From Lineus longissimus (Eukaryota; Nemertea; Pilidiophora; Heteronemertea; Lineidae): a DNA stretch of 64,000 bases. Within the stretch, counting starts at the first letter, position 1. Every line of letters starts with the position of its first letter. Both the position numbers and the translations under genes were made by a program. A model generated the notes under the pieces. The model had not been told where the DNA came from. It did not search any database and worked only from the letters and a program-made list of their open reading frames with translations. The stretch covers positions 4,278,001 through 4,342,000 of the forward strand of contig NC_088317.1 in assembly GCF_910592395.1 (NCBI RefSeq), read 5' to 3'. Shown one piece after another: positions 1-36,533 of this stretch.

Positions 1-23315
<23,315 letters not shown>

Positions 23316-23754
23316 GGGGGCGCCACCCCTCACCAACTCGCAGCATACGAAAATGAGTATCCAAGGCCATCTCTTCGAGGCTCGAAAATCATTCCACGTG
23401 ATTTGAAAAGAAGTACGCAAAGCGAAAAGAATGCGACGTTTTAAATGACGACAGCGTACTTTTTAAGTTCTTACATGTATATAATCATAAAATGAGGGAT
23501 TTTTATAGGCAAGAATTTTGACTCGAACTGTTTTATTTTTTTAAGATTTTACTATAAGATAAGGAGTTTCTTCATATTGACTATAGAGGGCGTTGCCCGA
23601 TTGTCGAGACTCCTGTCGGCGAAGAGAGCAGAGTTGCGACGTCTGTTGTCGAGGCACTGGTTTTGTCCGTGTGTCTAATGTATATAATGCATACATACAT
23701 TTACACTGCGTATGTATGGTTTATTATGTACAAAATGATAAGTAAAAACATTTA

Positions 23755-23760
23755 AATAAA
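23755..23760 (+). terminator. Probable YAP polyadenylation signal
   Basis: AATAAA is 440 bases after the YAP stop codon and is followed by an A-rich stretch. Another AATAAA-like site occurs near 24010, so the transcript could be longer. Confidence 0.5.
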
Positions 23761-26700
23761 TGCACAAAAAAACCAAAATGGGAGCGTATCAGGGAATTTC
23801 ACAATATAAAATTTTGATCACAGGAAAAAATTCCATAAAAATATATATATAACACTTATACACAAAAAATGGTCTATATTTTTAAGGAAACTTAACCGTA
23901 ATTCTTAGAAGTTGTGTACGATTTGCCGAGTAGTTGCATCATATGTTTGTAAGGTTCTTTGATTTCATTCATCGCTTCAGTGTTCTCCGCTGATCATTTT
24001 TGCCGGGCGAAAAATAAAATGAATATTTTGAGATGAAAACTGGTACAATTCTGGGTCTATAAACCACTGTTGGTTAATACTGTTGCCTAGAAGCAAAATG
24101 GCCACTCAAAGAAGATGTTTTCCAATACACTTTGACTTTTCAATTTGGTGGTCATAATTGGTCCTGATTGGGAACCGCAGCAACATGCATCTTATGATAA
24201 CAGAATTACAAATATAGAAATTACAAGGCGAATTCTGGGTGTTCCGCTAGGCGTGTTGTTGTGGATATGAGCAAACCCAAGGGACAATGGAGTCATTTCT
24301 TTAACTTGGTACGCCCTGCTAAAATGCCTCACGGAGAACGCTGTATTTATATGTAAAGTTTGTTTACGAATTTCCAGTTCTAAAAACCTGAGTGTTTTAC
24401 TTGTTATGATTAGCTGCATTTCGTTCGGAGACAATTTAAACGATAATATTCAATCACAAACCACGGTATATTTCACTCGGATCCTTATCAGACAGAGTTC
24501 TAGTTAAGGTGAAGAGTGAAACACTACAACACTGCATGCAATGTACATTATCCTGTACTGCATGCTGTCGTGATTTTGTTATGTACCAATTATTCTTGCA
24601 AATTATGCTATATTTGGTTTGCTTTCGACCAAACGTAAAATTTTTGTATAATCGAATCAGTACCCCTATGTATGACGATATACAACACTATATTCCGCTC
24701 TTTCTATGGAATATTTTATCGGAGCGAATGGAAAACTCACAGAATGAGGACATCGCCATGTCATCTGGTGAAGCCACCCGAATTGACTTCGGGTTGTGAC
24801 AGGCCACAGGGCTCAAAGAGAAAACAGATACAATTTTCAGTGCTGACATCTTTTGGTGAGGTAGAGCCCATCAGTAATGTTCAAAGATACAAAGTTTATC
24901 AGGAACGTTGAAAATGACAAATTGGAAGTGATTTCACTGTTTCTCTTTGGGGCAAAAGCGTAATTTGTCATCATCTGTGAGCTTTTTGTTGGCCGCTTGA
25001 CCTAGCTTAGCCAAAGTGCGCGCTGTTTGTTTTGTTATTGTTAGATTGCCACACAGTTTGGTGTGTAGATTGTATATGACATATCACAATAATGGATTAT
25101 TACTGTTCTTAGAGGTAGCAGACGGTTTATCCTGGCCAGTCGACCTTTCAAAACGTGGGTGGGACAACTTTAAAGGGATTTGGTGTGAAAATATGAGGAC
25201 GCAATTTTCAAGTGTGTCGTTTTGTCTTGATTACCTGTTGCTAGAACATACGGTGTGAATCCTTTGGTCTTTATGTTTCAAATATATGTAAAGATGTGAA
25301 GTAAAAATCCGAAACAGTTTTAACTCGATTTTAAAAATCACCACATTTACATAGATTTGCAAGAAATATGCAGTATCAATAACAAATTTTGGTTTTGGCG
25401 TTACGCTTCGATGGAGAGTGTCACCCATCCAGCTAAGGTTGACTGGCCACATTTAAAAGCGAGAGTTCTGTTTGTTATTTTGGCTTTCAACCATCGTCTA
25501 CGTGTTCTGTGGAAAAAATCGCTTTTTGTTAGTCTTCTGCTCATCATGTCCTTGTTACCATGGTTATAAATTTCAATTTGTGTTATTTACTCACCCTTCA
25601 CCCCTCTGTTCATTTCTTTGTCTCTTCTGAATCAAGGTTTGGAAGAGTCTAAGTTGGCAATCAAGGGGTGAAGGATAGGACGCTTTCTTTCTGTCTCCTC
25701 GAGACATTTTTCGTTTGGCGCTGTCACTTTATCACAAAAAGAGAATTAGGCCTTTCTTTCTCATGTTTTATCTGTCTAGTTATGTGCCATTTTTCTTCTC
25801 AGCTTAAATTAACGATGTTTATAACTTTCAACCTGCCCCACCCGCGGTGTGAACAAACCAGGCCACAATATCATATACAGTGGCAGTTCCTGAGTTGAAA
25901 AAAACTGAGACACTGCACTATGCTATTTATGGTTAATTTCAAAGATACATTTGCTTTAATTGAATAATTTGCTTGCTTTAAAACTTGTTTATTCATGAAC
26001 TATTGTCAAAAAAGGCAGCTATACTTGAATTTTCATGAAAACGCAATATGGTTGAGAATTGGTCTTGAAGTTATGTGACAGCGCCCTCTTTAGTTTCTTT
26101 TTCTGTCCGATGTCAAATAACGCAAAACCTCCATCCGCCATTTTAATGTAACATGGAACATATAAGTCTGACTACCTCCGCAGTTGCGCGTTATGTTAAA
26201 TTCATTCCACAAAAACAAAAAAAGTGATAATTGTGTCACGAATAAGAATGCATGTTGAGCTATATTTTATACCGTTAATTTTCAAGTACATAAAGTTAGA
26301 GATTGTGCGAGACTGTTTTTGGTTGTTCTTTATATAAATGGTTAGAAGTATATGACTTAAGTGGCTGAAGTTGAACCTCTGGCGTATTTCTGAGATCTTG
26401 GAAGCACTGGCACCAGTTGTTAAGAAAAGAACAATCCAAAGACCTAGAATAATGTAACTATTATTAAAAAATATTCCAGACTTTTTGTCAAATCATTGTA
26501 CTTCGAGAAGCACACTTGAAAAAAAATGAATTTTGTGTTGGAGTAAGAAATATTTTCAGGGTGATGTGTATTCCTGGTTCACCATCACCAAGCTCGAAGA
26601 ACTATTTTCAAAATGCATCAGTTCCATCAGTTGCCGGTGGGTGTCACCCTCAGTCGCTACAGTACTAGTTTATACGGTGTATGGAATGTACGAGTTCAGT

Positions 26701-29700
26701 TCAAAGGTCAGCATGTTAATTATGTTAAACGTGCATGCTTCTCATACATCTTTGCGATGGTTATTATATTTTGTTTTTTGCCAATGCATAATTCAGCGCT
26801 CCTGTCGTGGAGCGAACAAATCCATTATTTGTTTGCAAATTTAAATAAACGTTTGCAGAAAATGCATCAGAGTTTATTTCTGTTGCATTTTTCCTAGTTT
26901 GATGTGAAATGCAATGCAACCCTGTTAAGTGCGGAACGCAATAACAAAATTGCTGTTCTCAAAACTTCGGTGCGCGATTTTTTGGCTAAGCGCAAGTTTT
27001 GCTTTCGAAGTGGTGTATTTTTCGCACTCTAGACACTGTCGCCATGATTAGCTGGGACCCCACCAGGTGGCACAGTGTGACTGAGAAATTAGCGTCCGAA
27101 AAATTCACAGGTGTACCCTTTCTGTGATTGAATCATAACATCTATGCAACATGGTTTCATATGTCTATTGCGAACCTGGGCTGAACAAATTCACGAAAAT
27201 TTGTTTACTTTGTTAACTTGTAACTTGTTGAAGCAAGAATTAAAACGGATATTGTACTTAATGATGCATCTTACATTATTGGGGTTCAGTGGCTGGAATG
27301 GACGTGAATGTCAATAGTCAGATTGCAGATAAGCATGAAACTGCTTCCTTCTACAATTCTGACTGTAGAAATTTGCATCCAAGTTTTTGCCACTACTAAA
27401 GGGTTAAATTCTCTCCATTGATCCAGCTCAGAGGTCGTGACCTTTAAACCAAGGTCATCACCTTGACCTTCTACCCAAGGTCACGACATCAGTGACCCCT
27501 CTTTTCGCAAGAGCATCTTTTCACTGTACCATTTGTCTTTGTATCCTAGAATAGATATGTCGATCAGTAGTGTTGTAATTTCTGCAAGCCAATCAAATTC
27601 TTTGTACTGTAAGATTGTAGATAATGGTGTAATAACAATGAATTTCATTGGCTGAGAAATGCTATTTGATAATGTTAATTTCCTGTTGATGAAATTTTAT
27701 GGTACAGATATTTTTGCTGCACTGTGCTGCAGGAGGTTAAATTTGTATGACTAGAAATTTTGAATGTCTTTGGTCGATATTTTTGTGCTGTGTCTATTGG
27801 AGCCTTCTTCACCTTAGCTGAGCAGGATCATTTTATAAAGGCAACTGCATCATAATGTTCATCTGCATCCAGCTCACTATGGGTGAAGTTGGTTACTGGT
27901 TGAAATATTGCATAGGGGAGCCTGCAGCGATCTCTTTTTCTGTACCTCTCAATCTGTAAACTAAACAACAAATTTGCCAATTAGTACATGGTTGCTAAGA
28001 GAAATGATTGGTTACTAGGGTAATTGCTTGGTTGCCACAGTAACCTTGGTTGCCATAGTGATCTTTGTCAGTTAGCAACCAATTTAACAAAATGTCTCTT
28101 GGAGCTTGTTCTGAATGGCTAACTTGTAGTTCCCAGAAAATAGGTTCTCTGTCTTCACTTTTCTGTATTTGTTCATCTGCTAGTGATTTGTCGGCCAGTT
28201 GCCATGGCAACCAACTGCATCCTGGGATATATGGATGGAAGTGTAGACTCTCTCAAATTTGACACAAAGAACCGATTCTAGATTTCCCTTATTTGTGTAA
28301 AATCCTGATAGAGCAGTAATAGAATTTATTCATCCAAAGACCTGAATTAATTGCATAACTTTTCATAAATTACCACTTATTTGCATGCTAATTAATGAAA
28401 ACTGTAGTCACAAATATTCTAAGGTTTGCACCTTCTTAATGTAGATAAAGTTGTCTGTCAATAATTTGCTAGATCACAAGTATTTTATAGATTCGTTGAT
28501 TACACTTGTACTGGGGGAATTGGGGAGGCTTTAAATACCACTGCAAGAGCTACTGAGCCTATCAGCTGTGTTTCACCTCTCTTTTGCCTCTGACCAGCTG
28601 GACAGAGAACTTAACTGTATGTTAGTGCAGGGGTTAAAGTGATCTTATCACGGCATGCAAAATCATTCTCAAAATCTTGGGCGGCTTCCCACTGTATACC
28701 ATGTTTTCCTTTCCTGCTGGGATGGAAACACGTGATAAGCCAACTTGTGTGCGCTGGAAGATTCTGTGGTGACTGGTCTAGCGGGTCACAGCCAGAATGC
28801 CCTGATAAGATCACTTTAAAAGCTGGCAAACATGAGGTGAAATAGCATTTTGTACAGCGTGTGTATTTTGCCTTTGGTTTGTATCTTCTTCTGCGACATA
28901 TTCAGTATTAGTACAGGTATTCGCCCCCAGTGGGCGCTGCCGCCGTGTTAACGTCCGATAGCTTTGATGGTATTTGACCAGGTGCTCAAAGTGACACCTA
29001 TTGGTAGTGATGGTATAAACTTAGTGTAGCCTGTAATTGTCATCTATGCAATTTTATATGAGGCTGCAGTGGTTGGGAGCTGCCTGTGACTCGGTGACTG
29101 GCTTATCTCAGTGCCTGTGACTCTGAAGACCCCACAAAACTCAAACTGTCATAAAATCTTTTGGAAAGTTCGAAATGACTTTGGTCTTTCCATAGGAGAT
29201 AGAAGTTGCAATATTATCATCTGTCACATAAAAAAATTGTCCTTAGAACTTGAGTTTGTCATCCTCCAGCCACTGCAGTTACTTTGTCAATATGCACCAT
29301 TATATTGCCTATTGTGTAATGAATGAACCTGAACAAAATCTCTTGTTCTAAATGTAGAGTTTGTTATTCTTATCATATTCAATATTTTAAAGTTAGTATT
29401 GTTAGAAAGGTATCTCCTGCCAGCGCTGATATGTGCTTCTTGAAGAACTCTACATTGCAATTTGATTACTCGTGTCCATCGACAAATGAATTTTTGGTTA
29501 AGTTTGAGAATCATTTAGAGACAAACATTTTGAACTAAAATGCATTGAGCAAAACTGCAATGATCAACAAAATTATGAGAAAAAATGTACATGATTTTAC
29601 AATACATTTTGCCCAACAAAACTCAATGCATTATTCAATTTAGAATAATTTTTTTTCGCTATTTTTAGATTTCTTCAAGGTAGCAGACGATCAGCCAGCA

Positions 29701-32146
29701 TTATGAAAGTGTCATTCCGCGACCCTGGCGGCCGGAAGTGTAATCTGTCCAATCAAATCAATCAATACCATCCAGTTTATATGTCATAGTCTTCCAAACG
29801 AGTTGTGCTCATTATACAACGTGGCGTACGCAGGTGACAAAATCAAGCAAGTAAATTGAAAGTGACTGTCATAGTGATTAGAATTTGCCATCGCTGATTA
29901 GTCAGAAGCGATAAACTGACTATTGAGACCAAGGAAATCTTCAGTCATTTTGCTTTAAAGGGGAACTATAGGCAGTAGCTAGGGAGTCAAATTGGTCATC
30001 TTCAGGTGACTAATATGCACAATTAGGGCTGAGTCGAGTTTGATTCAGCATAAGATATATTCCTTGTACAAGCGTATATAGTTCAGATATGCTGTGAGAC
30101 GGGAGAGACCCCTTTTGGCAACTTCATGTGACTTGATATGGCCTACTTTGCCGCTGCCTGTAGACTCCCTTTAAGTTGCCTGTGTGTGCTGAACTTGAAT
30201 GATCTGGTGTGCCAATGTCATTTGGTAGAAACTTAACTGATAATATTGGTCATCAGTAATCTATGAATGCAATGATGATACCATATATCGGGCAGCATAC
30301 ATTATGAATGCTTCTAGTTTCTGGTTGAACATTGGTGCACAAGATCTTAATCTTGTTTTTCGGTCTGCGTCGGACACCAACCACAATCGGGTTTTAATTA
30401 ATAACATTGATCTGGACTTGTACTGTTAGTGCTGCTTTACTAGTAGTAATTTGTCAGTGTTTGTTAAGAAGAAGAATGAATTATTTGACCCTTTCAGTGC
30501 TAAAAGATTGAAGATTCAAATATTCAGTATTGCCGTCGTAAGGGCCGTTTCACATTGCGAGTTTGCACTGTCCGGAATATTTGAGGAAATTTGTTGATTG
30601 GAAATGAATGGGAACAAAAACCCAAGGCAATGCTTGTATAAGGCTGTCACTATTTGACCTATGCTGACTTTCGATATATGATAATATTGTATGGCATTGC
30701 ACTGAAAGGGTTAATGTCTGCAGTTGAATAGTTCATACTAGTACTCAGTAGTAGTTTGGTTCGGAGAAAATGGCTCCATCGTACGTCCCAGAATGCCGTT
30801 TGAACTGCGGACCCAAGAAGGAAAAAAACAATATCGTCTTTGACATTTTTGATGCAGAAAGAAACATTTCTTCTTCAGTGTTTGAAAACATTATGCAAAA
30901 CTTTGAAAGTTTATTATTGCCTGGTTTCACTTGTCTTACATTCAGATTTCGGGTTTCTTGGTGAAGGTCACAATTTTTTACTATTTTATATGTGAGGCCA
31001 TTAAACTTTCTTTTCTGTTCTGTCACAACAATGACTCCAAAAATGCATGGGAAAATGTCTAAAAAAGTGGTCACTAGTTTCTTCAATGAGAGAAAAAATG
31101 AGAAACCTATCGGACAAGTCCGGACGTGTCGTTTTGAATGACCTCTGCTCTGTCACAACAATGAAACAAAAAACACATGGGAAAACATTTGAATGACTTC
31201 GGTTCTTTTCTGTCGACGCGATTTCCTTCTTGGATCGGCCATAGTACGTCTCGTCAACCTTTTACCCATCTTGTCATAATGATTCATAAAACAGCGCTGG
31301 TCAGTAACTTGGTTGCCAGGAATGTGCTGCCGTCTCATGTTTGTTTTAAGTCAGCTTTGCCTGAAGGCTTGGTTGTTCAAAACAGCAATTAACCGTCAAA
31401 ACATTCTAAGTCTAGCTTGGCGATATCTCAAAGTTATTGAAGCCCGGCCCGGGACAGAGTCATTTAAAACCAAGTTGCGCTTTGAATGACCTCAGAGCAG
31501 CCGATGATGAATTCCTGGCAAAGTGTCAGTGGCCATCTTGTCCGCAGATCATGTGACCTGTTCATTATACCATCACTCATGTACATATTCTCATTATGTA
31601 GACTGTTTATTCATTCTCTTTGTATCATTATCTTTCAGTATATGACTTTTATACACCACGAAAATCAACAGAATTTGAATTTTTAATTTTGCAATTGTAA
31701 TAATGTGATTTAACTCTGACGAATTCAAAACAATAAAAAGGTTAAACTTCTGTATATTGTTAGTTGGTGTTCATGTTGTTTCTTTATTTCTTGTTTTATC
31801 GTCATGATTGGATGGAACCCAAATATGATGGGTGGTTGACCTGTATAACCTTTGGTAGAACATCTACCAACATGCATATGATGACATCAACAGTTCAGAC
31901 TGAGAGCGTTGTTGTCCTGCAAATCACTCGAGACCAGTGTGACGTCACATCCATTGATGCCCATTGACCTGGTTCAACATGTTTTCAAATTTCTTGGAAT
32001 TGGCCATGTCTCTCTTGGCTATGATGTAATCCACCTAGCCTCAATTTTAGTGGTCTTGATTTGGTAAGCTTTAAAGTAGCCTATCTATAGACTGGACGCT
32101 GCCGCTGGTGCAGTTAACAGTGTGTTTGTGACACACCACACACAAA
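23761..32146. other. Intergenic DNA, no gene supported
   Basis: AT-rich sequence between YAP and the next candidate coding feature. Frames are short, lack splice-consistent partners and resemble nothing I recognise. The only structured feature I could support is the MITE at 30.5 kb. Several ATGs in good contexts exist, for example at 30770, but no second exon could be attached. Confidence 0.6.
30489..30710. mobile_element. TTAA-type MITE with 12-bp inverted ends
   Basis: The element is bounded by CCCTTTCAGTGC and its exact reverse complement GCACTGAAAGGG. It is flanked by TTGA on the left and TTAA on the right, consistent with a one-base-decayed TTAA target-site duplication as made by piggyBac-type transposases. 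It has no coding capacity. Confidence 0.65.
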
Positions 32147-32248
32147 ATGAACCTTTTTGGTTTAGTGGACATTCCCATTGGTTGTACCAGGGAACATGAT
32201 GAAATGGAGACTACGAAAACAACGCTACAAGTTCACATCAATGACAAG
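32147..32248 (+). CDS. Possible orphan first exon, function unknown
   Basis: An ATG opens a 34-codon frame (MNLFGLVDIPIGCT to LQVHINDK) that ends exactly at AAG|gtgagt, a strong donor. Composition looks more protein-like than the surrounding DNA. I do not recognise the peptide and found no convincing second exon; the next 700 bases hold a LINE relic. It could be a small lineage-specific gene or a chance frame. Confidence 0.25.
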
Positions 32249-32510
32249 GTGAGTCCCTATTCCTCGGCACCAGTCTAGGCTGGTGGGTCGACTCGGTGCG
32301 AGTCCAGAATATCCGATCAATTCCCAGAAACCTAAAGGCCCAGTCCATGCCAGTGAGATTAGTGGCTTATGTGCCTCTGGCTCTGCCTCCCTCTGCAAAG
32401 GTATAAAGCTTTGTCAGTTGCCACTTCTAAGCAAGACGGTGCTTGGTCATTACCGAGTGGAAATTTCCTCTCAATACTCTTGAATACTGAGATCTTCTCT
32501 TTTCTCATTG

Positions 32511-32930
32511 AAGACCAAGGTGAAGCTCTCTGCAACAGTAATGTCAGTCTGTGTTTATGGTGCAGAGATTGGGGAACCACGCAGGGAGCCGTTGCCAAAC
32601 TATCTGCGATGACCAAGATGAAACTGCAGCAATGTCAAGTCGGTGTTACTCTTATTGTCCAGCATTAGGGAACAATGCAGGGAGTTCTTAACAAGCTATC
32701 TGCATCGACAAAGGTGAATATCTACAGCAGCAATGTCAGGCCGGTGTTTTTATGTTTCAGAAGCAATGCTGGGAGTCAATGGATGCCTCTGGCCGCAGCT
32801 GCAGAATCTTCTGGACCAAAGGCAGCAAAAGGAGATGGGCTTTACTTGGGAGATGGCAGCGGACGACTTGGAAAGACTGTGTTTTGGCCTTTGGTTTCAC
32901 AAGGGTTGAAGAGCCATAAATAAGTAAGTA
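32511..32930 (+). mobile_element. Decayed non-LTR retrotransposon fragment with a triplicated segment
   Basis: The plus strand reads KTKVKLSATVMSVCVYGAE at 32511, closely resembling the TKxKLYxxxVxSVxLYGxE block after the polymerase domain of LINE reverse transcriptases. Two further diverged copies of the block follow, near 32610 (TKMKLQQCQVGV) and 32708 (TKVNIYSSNVRPVFL), with stops and frameshifts. A tail near 32840 reads WEMAADDLERLCFGLWFHKG and ends near AAATAAGTAAGTAA, consistent with a LINE 3' end. Confidence 0.65.
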
Positions 32931-33227
32931 ATCCTGAGCCTCTTCTCGGGGACATCCAGGCAAAATGAACAACGTCAGAAATATGTGAATGATCTATTTT
33001 ATTAAGAATAATTTACTTATTCACATATTTACATTTCTATATACAGATATTGTTACGCATAACGCGTTGGACGGCATCGGTAGCATGTCACATCACATCA
33101 TGAGGTATCCAATGAATCACACCTCCCCTCCCCCTCCCATCCCACACCCAGTGTCTTAAAAATATTCCATATCCAGTTTCAACACCGAGTCCAACAAAGA
33201 ACTTCACTTCATTTGTTTCTCCTCACT

Positions 33228-33233
33228 TTTATT
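33228..33233 (-). terminator. Polyadenylation signal of the C11orf65-like gene
   Basis: AATAAA on the minus strand only 11 bases beyond the stop codon of the upstream gene. Another minus-strand AATAAA is near 32997 and might be the main signal. Confidence 0.4.
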
Positions 33234-33244
33234 TTGATAGACGT

Positions 33245-36200
33245 TCAATTATTGCTCGTAGGTAATCGGGGTGTCGCAATGACATCATCATATTGTAACT
33301 TCTGAGCCCATTGATACAGTTCTTTTGCTTCCTCCTCTTCCCAATCCTCATCACTCCCACCGAAATCATACTCGTCAATTTTGTCGTCGGCGTCAGTGAG
33401 AAACGTCACTTCCCTTGTTCCCGGTGGCGCTGGCGTGTTCTGCAATGAGAGGTTCAGAGTTTCAAATTTTGTCACCCAGGGATGAGACATTATAAAACTG
33501 AACATAAAATTGTTCACCATAATCAGAGACTAAATCAGTGGTCTGTATCCCGAGCTGATCCAATCAACTCAACAGGCCCGAGCTTGCCTTGTACTCTGTA
33601 GCACAGAGCAACTTGTGAAAAATGACTCCTCCTCCTCCTTTCTCAAAGACAACAGCTGTCAGAGTCATGCAATGGAAAACCTGTGCCTGTCACCTCCGAG
33701 GTCGCGGGTTCAAATTCCCATTCCCGGTAATCCCCCCCTTTTAACTGCATTACTCCCTCCACCTGACGCTTGAGTGAAAACAGGCTGTTACGCAGCTGAT
33801 CTCCCCAATCAGAAACTAACCTCATCTTTCTCCAGACCGTACATCTTCCTCATCTTCATGGCTTTCATCCTCGCTTGTTTTGATCTCCGACTAGAAGTCT
33901 GACTCAACCGACTCCCCCCGGATTTTGATTTGGGAGTCGGCAGTGGCACGTCCATTTGTATTGGAGATCTAAAGAAAATGAGATAGGAAAGTTCATCATC
34001 CGAATGTAGAGTTGTTCATCATGTGAATAGCGCAAAATTTCAGGTCCATATTATAGACTCTTATCCCAGGCCCCACCAACATGGCATACTTATCTTCTTC
34101 CCTGTGTCATATGTGACCCACCACGACAAAATGAGTCGCATGTCGCACAGAAGATGAGCCTAAAATGACACCAGGACATAATAGAAGAAATTGATATGCT
34201 CCGATTTTACAAAAGGCAGACAATGGTGAAATGAACAACCAGTCTGTCTCAACCTGTCAAGCTCAGAGCGACATGCGACCTGTTTTGTCATGGCGGGTCA
34301 CATATAGTGTACTTATTTTTACCTACTAAACACATTGAAGAAAACAACCTCACCTTAACCGAGATATGATTCTGATGTGTTCGTGTTGTACTTCCTGAGT
34401 AACCGGCCGAGCAGCCAAATGTGGAATCTCTCTTTTCAACCTAGGTGTTAATCGTTTGCTGTACGCATAGTCCACTAAATCATAGAATATGGTAGTTCTT
34501 GGCAAGACTGAAATGATACAATGAGACTTATTTAGAAGCGTGGAAGTGCGATTTCTTATAGAGTGCTCTTCCAGATCATTGCTCAAAGTGCTATGTCATC
34601 CTAGAGTCATCTGGGGATGATAAGGAGCATCACTACGTCCCCCTAAGCCTTAAATCTCACCGGACGAACCTTAGACCGAAGGGGTTTGAACCCATAACAA
34701 TAAACATCTCAGTCAGGAGTCTGACATTCTGAAACAAAACTATGCAACCACACTCTCCTAAAATGTCATTGATCATTCTGGGTAAAACATGCAGGGATCT
34801 GGCTGCAAAAGCTGTTGATATCATACCTCCTAATGTCAATTTCCTCCACGTGTTATCCCTTCCACCCATTTCAGCTGGGGTCTCATCTAAATGGCTCAAG
34901 TACTGCATATAATCTTTCATCGTCGTGACGTCTATTTCGTCCGTCACTTTGAACTGTTCATGGTGTATAGTATCTTGAATGACCTGATCTAGGAACTTCC
35001 GATGGCCCATGAGGTCGCACGCATCCCTTGCAGCCTGAAAAAGTATCAGATCGAACCCATGAAACCAAAATATTCACAAATTCATAAAACTTTGTAACCC
35101 AAGAAATCTTCAACAGGTTTTTACATGGTGAACTTAAGACAACTAGTCAAAGTGACAACACATTGAAATACTTTGCCAGCTTTTCTTTTGAAAGTGTACT
35201 CACCTCTGTCCCTGCCTTTATAACCCGTTTTCCACTAATATATGTTATCCCCTTGCCATCTGTGTGCGAGTAGATCTTGAAATAGATTTCCGGAGGGAAT
35301 TCATATCCACCAAACCTGAGAGTCCGAGAAAATGAATATGATATCATTGGAATTGAGAATGGGGCACTTTGTGCTGAGATGACAATGACTATTGATAGCT
35401 CATAATGATTAATGAAGTTTGTAACAAGTTCTGATAAGTTGATATATTTCAACAGGACAGTTCATCAAGACCACTTCGATTCAAACGCTGTGGTATCGAC
35501 CAAATTGGTCACAACTCACCAATTTGGTGACTACTTTCTGTTCAGGGATCTTAGCTTGACTGCTTACCTGAATCTTACTCTGATCTTACAGCTCGGGTCC
35601 TTGAAGAATTCTGCTTCTCTTGGCGCTACTTTCCGTAGGATTTCGTAAGTGAGTGAGTGTTCCTGGAAAGGTAACACTGGATGATTACTACTTGTATCAG
35701 AGGAGGAACTAACAGTAACACCATTTAGGCTTGCATTTGGCCAGTAACATGACGCAGAAACAAATCACACATTCATGCAGTAGACAGTGGGAGAGTCCTA
35801 GCTAAAGTGAACACAAAATATTAACCATTATGCCTATGGCATTACTGCACCCAAACACTTCAAATGTCATCCAGTGAGACATTGACATTTGAAAAGAATT
35901 GTAAAGGAATTGCTGAATTTTTACACCTATGGAAACAAGAAGCTTGGTCCTCAAATAATACTGACTGACTCATACCTAGATTTCTGATTTTTCCTTTTCA
36001 TACTTACTGCTGCACAAACAGCATGCTTCAGCAGTTTGAACATCTGTTTATCTCTGTATGACATCCAGCATTGTTCGATCATCCGAGCTGCTATTATTCG
36101 ACTCACGCCGACTTATACCTAGATTTCTGATTTTTCCTTTTCATACTTACTGCTGCACAAACAGCATGCTTCAGCAGTTTGAACATCTGTTTATCTCTGT

Positions 36201-36514
36201 ATGACATCCAGCATCGTTCGATCATCCGAGCTGCTATTATTCGACTCACGCTGAAATTCAAAATGACAAACAAAATTGATAAACAGTGAAGATATCTTTT
36301 GTATCAACTGGAAGATCACGTGAAGATGGTGAAGTTCAACTTACTCTCTGTCTGAAAGAATTGGACTTTTAGTGCTACCACTTCCACTGGCTTCACCATA
36401 GTTTATTCGCGGAGAGGGATCTTCACTCGGCGGCTGCGATGGCTGTTTTGGTATCGTCACATTGATCGATGTTCTGCTATGTTCTGCCGATGCCGATTTA
36501 TGTTCGTCCGCCAT
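33245..36514 (-). CDS. C11orf65: C11orf65/MFI-like IQ-motif protein (eight coding exons)
   Basis: Exons in order on the minus strand: 36514-36345, 36250-36151, 35662-35568, 35315-35204, 35034-34827, 34507-34354, 33968-33821, 33439-33245. All junctions are GT-AG and keep phase, giving about 393 residues against about 313 in human. Residues 1-57 are Ser/Pro-rich. Exon 2 carries an IQ-like helix (ARMIERCWMSYRDKQ). Exons 3-4 give the family signature APREAEFF and VRFRFGGYEFPPEIYFKIY, matching human VRFRLGGVKFPPDIYYKIF. The acidic C-terminus (GSDEDWEEEE, then LYQWAQKLQYDDVIA) aligns with the human tail. The human protein has been described as an inhibitor of mitochondrial fission; a role here is inferred. 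An acceptor at 36534 upstream of the ATG implies a 5'UTR intron. The gene is head-to-head with IFT80. Confidence 0.85.
33653..33725 (+). repeat. Possible tRNA-derived SINE fragment
   Basis: The segment ends in GCGGGTTCAAATTCCCA (33705-33720), which resembles a tRNA T-arm with box B. The matching box A upstream (TCATGCAATGG) is poor. It lies in the last intron of the C11orf65-like gene. Confidence 0.35.
34112..34302. mobile_element. TGTGACCC foldback MITE with TA target duplication
   Basis: Ends are TGTGACCCACCACGACAAAA and the inverted TTTTGTCATGGCGGGTCACA, directly flanked by TA on both sides, as for Tc1/mariner-type insertions. The right arm (GTTCATTTC, CAACCTGTCAAG, GCGACATGCGAC) matches an arm of the larger element at 61.0 kb. 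It lies in an intron of the C11orf65-like gene. Confidence 0.75.
35967..36252 (-). repeat. 143-bp tandem duplication containing the IQ exon
   Basis: Two head-to-tail copies with a 143-bp offset cover one whole 100-base exon plus its donor and about 40 bases of downstream intron. I see only a handful of differences, so the duplication is recent or is being homogenised. Confidence 0.9.
36008..36107 (-). pseudogene. Duplicated IQ pseudo-exon with destroyed acceptor
   Basis: This is the downstream copy of the IQ exon (functional copy 36151-36250). The 33-codon frame is open with one substitution (ERCW becomes EQCW), and the donor GTAAGT is intact. On the acceptor side the invariant AG reads GG, so it should not be spliced in. 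If it were spliced in after the first copy the frame would also shift, because the exon is 100 bases long. Confidence 0.75.
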
Positions 36515-36533
36515 CGTGATGACGGCACCCTCA

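Noticed and set aside
30770-30964. ATG frame MAPSYVPECRLNCG
   Set aside because: It ends without a donor and I could not attach another exon or recognise a family.
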